This document shows, piece after piece, positions 59,951 to 64,000 of a stretch of 64,000 bases of DNA. The position numbers and the translations under genes were made by a program. This stretch comes from JAIEPM01 sp964546815 (lineage in GTDB: Bacteria > Cyanobacteriota > Vampirovibrionia > Obscuribacterales > Obscuribacteraceae), in the NCBI GenBank assembly GCA_964546815.1, contig CAZJLR010000029.1:8173-72172 (forward strand), given 5' to 3'. The notes under the pieces were generated by a model, which did not search any database, was not told the origin of the DNA, and was given only the letters and a program-made list of their open reading frames with translations. Each line of letters begins with the position of its first letter. Positions within the stretch are counted from its first letter, which is position 1.

Positions 59951-60757
59951 ATGACCAGTCATTTTCAGTCACGAGTAGTTCTCACCGGCTACATCCACTG
60001 CAAAAAAGGCACAAGGCTGCAACACCAGGCTGAAAACCGCCGTCATTCACCTGACCTCTACGTGCTGAAAGACCTTTCTGGAATGCCATATATATCTGGC
60101 TCCAACTTCAAAAATTTCTTGAGAAAACAAGTCGAAACGCTGTTACTCGAAACATTGGGCTCATCGTTTTCATGTGAAAACGCTTGCATAAAGCTTGGCG
60201 AACCGCAGCCAGACAATGGCATTTACTTGCAAGACCTCATCGACCGATGTGGCGATGACGACAGTCAACTCTTCGAGGCAATTGAAAGGCACACATGCCT
60301 TAGCTGCAAACTGTTTGGCTCACAACTTGTCGAATCACAAATCATTTCAGAAGACTTGAAGCCATCTGCCTGGAGCAGCCGCATCAAGCAAAAGAAAGGC
60401 ATGTGCATAGAAGCCATTCAAGAAATGAATGAACAACCATCAGTGCCCGAAAAATTCATGATCAGAGTGGTGCTCGAAAATTGCGAACCATGGAAACGCG
60501 GGCTGTTCATCATGGGATTGAGCAGAGCGCAGAACAAACTCATCAGCTTATCAGCAAGCAGACAGACAGAGCCACAAGTTGCGACCATTGAAGGTCTCAC
60601 GGTGAGATCACTCGAGTCGGCACGTCATTTGTATGAACGGCTGTCGAAGCATGAAGCCACCGATGGTGCCGACGTAACCACCGAACAACTGCAACACTGG
60701 ATTAACTCCTTGCGCGATTACTTAAAGTTAGTAGCCGGTTACGCGCTAGCTTCCTAA
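59951..60757 (+). CDS. Orphan Cas7/Csx7-like RAMP superfamily protein
   Basis: 268 aa from the ATG preceded by AGAGGAAG; the upstream frame start lacks a ribosome site. Typical type III RAMP signs are VVLTGYIHCKKGT at the start, GMPYISGSNFKNFLR (44-58, the P-Y-I-x-G-S-x-x-K-x-x-x-R motif) and CLSCKLFGSQLVESQII (116-132). The CxxC plus LFG arrangement is typical of Csm3/Cmr4/Csx7. In CRISPR type III these subunits form the crRNA-binding backbone. Here no Cas10, Cas6 or array is in the window, so it is isolated. It may work with genes elsewhere or have another RNA-binding role. Confidence 0.82.
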   Translation: MTSHFQSRVVLTGYIHCKKGTRLQHQAENRRHSPDLYVLKDLSGMPYISGSNFKNFLRKQVETLLLETLGSSFSCENACIKLGEPQPDNGIYLQDLIDRCGDDDSQLFEAIERHTCLSCKLFGSQLVESQIISEDLKPSAWSSRIKQKKGMCIEAIQEMNEQPSVPEKFMIRVVLENCEPWKRGLFIMGLSRAQNKLISLSASRQTEPQVATIEGLTVRSLESARHLYERLSKHEATDGADVTTEQLQHWINSLRDYLKLVAGYALAS

Positions 60758-60775
60758 GCATTCCCCTGTTTAAGT

Positions 60776-60802
60776 AATTGTAGGGGCGTCGCCCCTACAA
60801 TT
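60776..60802. repeat. Collapsed type A palindrome
   Basis: A perfect 27-bp palindrome, AATTGTAGGGGCG-T-CGCCCCTACAATT: the two outer ends of a type A element joined with the interior missing. It lies 19 bases after the RAMP gene. It shows that AATT flanks belong to the palindrome at this site. Confidence 0.85.
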
Positions 60803-60965
60803 GTACATTCGGCGCACATGTGGGTTCGCAAACGGCATCTCGTGCGTCGCCATCGATTTATAGGAACAAACGCTTAAACAAGTCACGAAACTGTCACTTT
60901 ATGCTGGTAGTTTAGTATCGGGAAGATGGCTGGTGATGTATAGGGCCTTTATTGGAGCTCCGAAC

Positions 60966-61145
60966 ATGACCATAGATTCGCATGCAGAAAATAGAGAAAA
61001 GCCGGACGAGCAAATACAGCCAACAAAGTTACATGTAGGTCTGGAAGATCGATCGACGGCAGAATTCAATTACACAAAACTAGCTGCGGCTACTGTACAA
61101 GAGGTTCAGAAGGGAAACCTTCCTGATTTCAAAACTTCCTGCTGA
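60966..61145 (+). CDS. Hypothetical small acidic protein
   Basis: 59 aa from the ATG with GGAG upstream (the longer frame from 60933 is less likely). The sequence MTIDSHAENREKPDEQIQ..LEDRSTAEFNYTKLAAATVQEVQKGNLPDFKTSC ends in Cys. No family is recognised; expression is uncertain. Confidence 0.4.
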   Translation: MTIDSHAENREKPDEQIQPTKLHVGLEDRSTAEFNYTKLAAATVQEVQKGNLPDFKTSC

Positions 61146-61223
61146 GGCTAAGCGCAATCGTGATGGAGTCACGATAATAAAAGCAGCCTGCGAAGTTCAT
61201 TACAGATTCAAGTTTTAAAAATT

Positions 61224-61324
61224 GTAGGGGCGGCGCCATGCGTCGCCCTTTGTTTTGACGGTTCAGAAGTGAACAGCCATAGGAGAATTCATAAGGATTG
61301 GGCGACGCATGGCGTCGCCCCTAC
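61224..61324. repeat. Type A palindromic element, copy 4
   Basis: 101 bp: left arm GTAGGGGCGGCGCCATGCGT.. (61224-61248, one mismatch) and right arm at 61300-61324 ending CGTCGCCCCTAC. The interior (about 51 bp) is different from copies 1 and 2. AATT flanks the left end and AGAATT follows the right. A short CTAG-rich tandem (GACTAGACTAGATTAGACTAG) follows at about 61343-61363, reaching the ylqD stop. Confidence 0.9.
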
Positions 61325-61360
61325 AGAATTCGAGGTCTAGTCAGACTAGACTAGATTAGA

Positions 61361-61798
61361 CTAGATGCGGATTTCTTGAATGATGCCGTCTTTTACGAGA
61401 ATTTCTCCGCCTTCAAGGCGTTGGAAAATGTTCTCGCCGACGCGCACATCAACCTGGTTTTCTACAGTAAATTGAGTTACAACGCTGCCGATTGGCAATT
61501 CGTTTAGAGCGTTGCTTTGAGCTGTCATTTCGTCTTTCAATTGCATAAGACGAAGCTTTTCAGCCTCAACTTGCTGACGAATGGTTTCAACCTGAGCTCT
61601 CACTTCTGGAGGCATCGGCTGCGGGCTGCGCTTTTCTATATCGGAAATAGCTCTTTTGCCTTTGAATTCGAGCTGCTGCAGCTCAGCGTCAATTTGCTGA
61701 AGATTGCGATTGATTTCCGCTGCGACTTGCCCCTTAAAATTCTCAGTCACAATAGCTTTGACTTGAACTTGTCGCATCAGTTGAATGGTCTCAACCAT
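61361..61798 (-). CDS. YlqD-family protein
   Basis: 145 aa from the ATG preceded by GGGAGG; the 158-aa frame has no ribosome site. Residues 1-30 (LMRQVQVKAIVTENFKGQVAAE) and the C-terminal LPIGSVVTQFTVENQVDVRVGENIFQRLEGGEILVKDGIIQEI are the conserved parts of YlqD, joined by a long coiled coil (about 30-95). The function of YlqD is unknown; it is common in Firmicutes and Cyanobacteria. Confidence 0.85.
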   Translation of the reverse strand: MVETIQLMRQVQVKAIVTENFKGQVAAEINRNLQQIDAELQQLEFKGKRAISDIEKRSPQPMPPEVRAQVETIRQQVEAEKLRLMQLKDEMTAQSNALNELPIGSVVTQFTVENQVDVRVGENIFQRLEGGEILVKDGIIQEIRI

Positions 61799-62102
61799 CA
61801 GAACCTCCCGGTGAAATCGACTGGCACAATGCCACAAAAATGCTTGGATAGTTTAGCAGATAGAAGTTGCTGACATCAGCCAGCGGACTTTCTAAGCGAT
61901 AGCAAAACTTATCCGCAATAAAAAAAAATGTGCAGAAAGTTCTTCACAAACGGCTACCGGCCCGGATCAATCGACAACGTCACACAGCTTTATTCGATAT
62001 ACTAAGTTCATTAGGCAAGTATGGACCGGCGTTAATTGCTGGCAACCTCCAGTTGCAGCTTGGCATCGTCGAACCGCACAACTTCACAAGAGGATCATTG
62101 AG

Positions 62103-63854
62103 ATGGGAAACGCAGCAGACAGTGGCGTGGCGCAGACGATAAAAGTAGGCGCTCTCACCCATGCGCTGGGAAAATATGAAGAGCCGGTGAAGGCAGAGCT
62201 CGCCGCATTGGCAGCTAAGGATTTCCCAAGGAAACTCTGGGCGAAGGATTCTTCGCTCTGGACAGGCAACGACGAAGGCCAATGGCTGGGTTGGTTGGAC
62301 ATTGTCAAACAACAGCTGGACAACGTCGGCGCTTTGCAGGACTTGAGCAAGACAGTTAAAGACAAGGGTTACACACATGCAGTTCTTCTGGGCATGGGTG
62401 GAAGCAGCCTTTGTGTCGAAGTTATGCGACAAACATTCGGCAGTGCCGCAGGCTTCCCTACAATGTTGGTGCTCGACTCGGTAGTTCCGGCTCAAGTGTC
62501 GGCTGTTAGAAAACAAATCGACCCGTCGCGAACAGTCTTCATCGTAGCCAGCAAATCGGGCAGCACGACTGAGCCAAATGTTCTATGCCAATATTTTTAT
62601 GATGAAGCAAAGAAAGTAGTCGGCGACAAAGTTGGTGATCATTTTATTGCAATAACCGATCCCGGTTCTTCAATGGAACAGAAAGCCCAAGAATTGAAAT
62701 TCGCTCATATTTTCCACGGACTGCCGAGCATCGGTGGCCGTTTCTCGGCACTATCAAATTTCGGCATGGTGCCAGCCGCAATCATGGGCATGGATGTGAA
62801 AGCATTTCTGCAAAATGCAGAAGCTATGGTTCAAGCTTGCTCAGGAAACCTATCGCCGGTTGAAAACTCGGGAGTTCTCCTGGGTGCTATCCTCGGCGTA
62901 CTCAGCAAAAACGGCAGAGACAAAGTAACAATCGTGGCATCACCAGTGGTGCAAAGCCTGGGAACATGGTTGGAACAATTGCTTGCTGAAAGCACAGGAA
63001 AGGAAGGCAAGGGAATTATTCCAATCGCCTCTGAAACATTGTCTTCAACAGCTGATTATGGCGACGACCGCGTATTCGTTTATATCAAACTCGGAACCAA
63101 ATCTAGCCCATCGCAAGATGCAGGCGTCGGCGTACTTGAGAAAGCTGGTCACCCAGTTGTACGTATCGAGCTTCCAGACACATATCACATGGGCGCTGAA
63201 TTCTTCCGCTGGGAAATTGCAACAGCCACCGCTGGCGCAGTCATCGGCATCAATGCTTTCAATCAACCTAATGTGCAAGAAAGCAAAGACTTCACCAAAG
63301 AATTCCTCAAAGAGTACGTTGAAGAAGGCTATCTCGATGAGCCTAAGCTCCTTCTCACAGACAATGGATTCGAATTGTTTGCTGATGATGACAATATCAA
63401 GGTTCTAAAGCAAAAGGCCGCCGGCAAAGAAACATTGAAAGCACTGTTGCAAGCGCACATTGCACAAATTCATGCAGGCGACTATTTCGCGATTAACGCA
63501 TACATTGAATGCTGCCCACGTCTTGATGAAAAACTTCAGAAGCTACGCGACTTCGTTATGAAGCAGCACAAAGTTGCAACAACAGTTGGCTTTGGTCCAC
63601 GCTTCTTGCACAGCACAGGTCAGCTACACAAAGGCGGACCAAACAGCGGCGTATTCTTGCAAATCACTTGCGACGAAAAAGCCGACGTTGAAATTCCGGG
63701 CGAACAATTTAGCTTCAGCATCTTGAAAGAAGCTCAAGCACTCGGCGATTTCAAAGCACTAAGCTCACGCAAACGTCGTCTACTCAGACTTCACTTGCCG
63801 GCTGATGTTGATGCTGCACTAGACAAAGTCTTCGCACTCATCACTCAACCATAA
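62103..63854 (+). CDS. pgi: Glucose-6-phosphate isomerase (Pgi)
   Basis: 583 aa with the PGI signature regions HAVLLGMGGSSLCVEVM, VASKSGSTTEPNVL (sugar-phosphate binding) and GLPSIGGRFSALSNFGMVPAA. It interconverts glucose-6-P and fructose-6-P. The ATG follows AGAGGATC. The C-terminal extension (HSTGQLHKGGPNSGVFLQITCD, then about 60 residues) resembles the isomerase half of bifunctional transaldolase-Pgi proteins. Here no transaldolase precedes it in frame, so it is a stand-alone version. A single gene; the downstream 20 bases lead into repeat DNA. Confidence 0.93.
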   Translation: MGNAADSGVAQTIKVGALTHALGKYEEPVKAELAALAAKDFPRKLWAKDSSLWTGNDEGQWLGWLDIVKQQLDNVGALQDLSKTVKDKGYTHAVLLGMGGSSLCVEVMRQTFGSAAGFPTMLVLDSVVPAQVSAVRKQIDPSRTVFIVASKSGSTTEPNVLCQYFYDEAKKVVGDKVGDHFIAITDPGSSMEQKAQELKFAHIFHGLPSIGGRFSALSNFGMVPAAIMGMDVKAFLQNAEAMVQACSGNLSPVENSGVLLGAILGVLSKNGRDKVTIVASPVVQSLGTWLEQLLAESTGKEGKGIIPIASETLSSTADYGDDRVFVYIKLGTKSSPSQDAGVGVLEKAGHPVVRIELPDTYHMGAEFFRWEIATATAGAVIGINAFNQPNVQESKDFTKEFLKEYVEEGYLDEPKLLLTDNGFELFADDDNIKVLKQKAAGKETLKALLQAHIAQIHAGDYFAINAYIECCPRLDEKLQKLRDFVMKQHKVATTVGFGPRFLHSTGQLHKGGPNSGVFLQITCDEKADVEIPGEQFSFSILKEAQALGDFKALSSRKRRLLRLHLPADVDAALDKVFALITQP

Positions 63855-63873
63855 GAGCAATCTTCAGGATTTC

Positions 63874-64000
63874 CGGGGGCGGCGCCACATGCGTCGCCCC
63901 TTATTTCATAGAGCAAAATTGTCTAAGCGAAAACCGCAGCTTAACTTCCGGGCGACGCATGGGATACTGCTGGCGAACTAAAATGGAGCCGAATCAAGTT
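63874..64000. repeat. Composite of type A and type B repeat elements, running off the window
   Basis: Left part: an eroded type A arm and interior (TTTCATAGAGCAAAATTGTCTAAGCG.., about 63874-63949). It is followed at 63950 by the GGGCGACGCATGGGATACTG.. left end of a type B element that matches 44358-44407 base for base and continues past the window. The two families therefore share the GGGCGACGCATGG terminus and can be joined. Confidence 0.88.

Noticed and set aside
59652..60932. CRISPR array near the RAMP protein
   Set aside because: Scanned for regularly spaced direct repeats; only dispersed palindromic elements with variable spacing are present.

Overview
This window looks like chromosome from a Gram-negative-type bacterium with an aerobic or micro-aerobic lifestyle. 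Support comes from an ExbB/ExbD/TonB cluster, signal peptides on many proteins, a CxxCH cytochrome c, and system II (CcsA/CcsB) cytochrome c maturation. DapL-type lysine/peptidoglycan synthesis, a YlqD-family protein, a cyanobacterial-like primary/group 2 sigma factor, the absence of photosynthesis genes and an abundance of GGGCGACGC-type palindromic elements fit a non-photosynthetic Cyanobacteriota lineage (Melainabacteria/Vampirovibrionia, perhaps Obscuribacterales). That placement is an inference from gene content; no marker phylogeny could be run.

Layout. 0-9 kb: secreted cyclophilin, FtsH-like protease, small stress-type proteins, a beta-carbonic-anhydrase-like gene divergent from a SulP anion transporter, and ftsEX. 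9-20.6 kb: DciA with an added zinc finger, an SCP2 protein, a CvpA-like protein, and a minus-strand block tonB-exbB-exbD-aroE. These are followed by three lineage-specific secreted or repetitive proteins, one carrying nine L(H/R)SP(L/I)L repeats. 21-28.6 kb: sppA-yip1-miaA, small orphans, a large DUF4388/TonB_C membrane protein, a tRNA-Ser and tlyA. 29-35 kb: a 1161-aa RelE-like/UvrD-like/helical-repeat protein, an adenosine-deaminase-family enzyme and a histone-H1-like Lys/Ala protein. 35.4-39.6 kb: a bufferin-like (MNIO/DUF692) peptide-modification locus with two very different candidate Cys precursors, a DUF2063 partner and a YceI protein. 40-48.8 kb: thyA-folA-cytochrome c-aat, P5C dehydrogenase, two lineage-specific proteins and dapL. 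49-56.5 kb: a GT39 transferase, polyprenyl synthase, ccsB-ccsA, a secreted metallopeptidase and a sigma factor. 56.6-60.8 kb: a methyltransferase/FAD-oxidoreductase/type III PKS operon and an orphan Cas7-like RAMP protein. 60.9-64 kb: a small ORF, ylqD and glucose-6-phosphate isomerase.

Two related families of short palindromic, MITE-like elements are scattered between genes: about 100 bp (type A) and about 225-240 bp with an internal long hairpin (type B). One of them supplies the stop codon of aroE.

The strongest candidate for a little-described system is the locus at 35.4-38.9 kb. It combines an intact DUF692 oxidase and its DUF2063 partner with a secreted lysine-rich precursor ending in four EKSCKK heptads, and a second, separately terminated CGKGSCG precursor. 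Runners-up are the RelE-helicase-repeat giant and the orphan RAMP protein.
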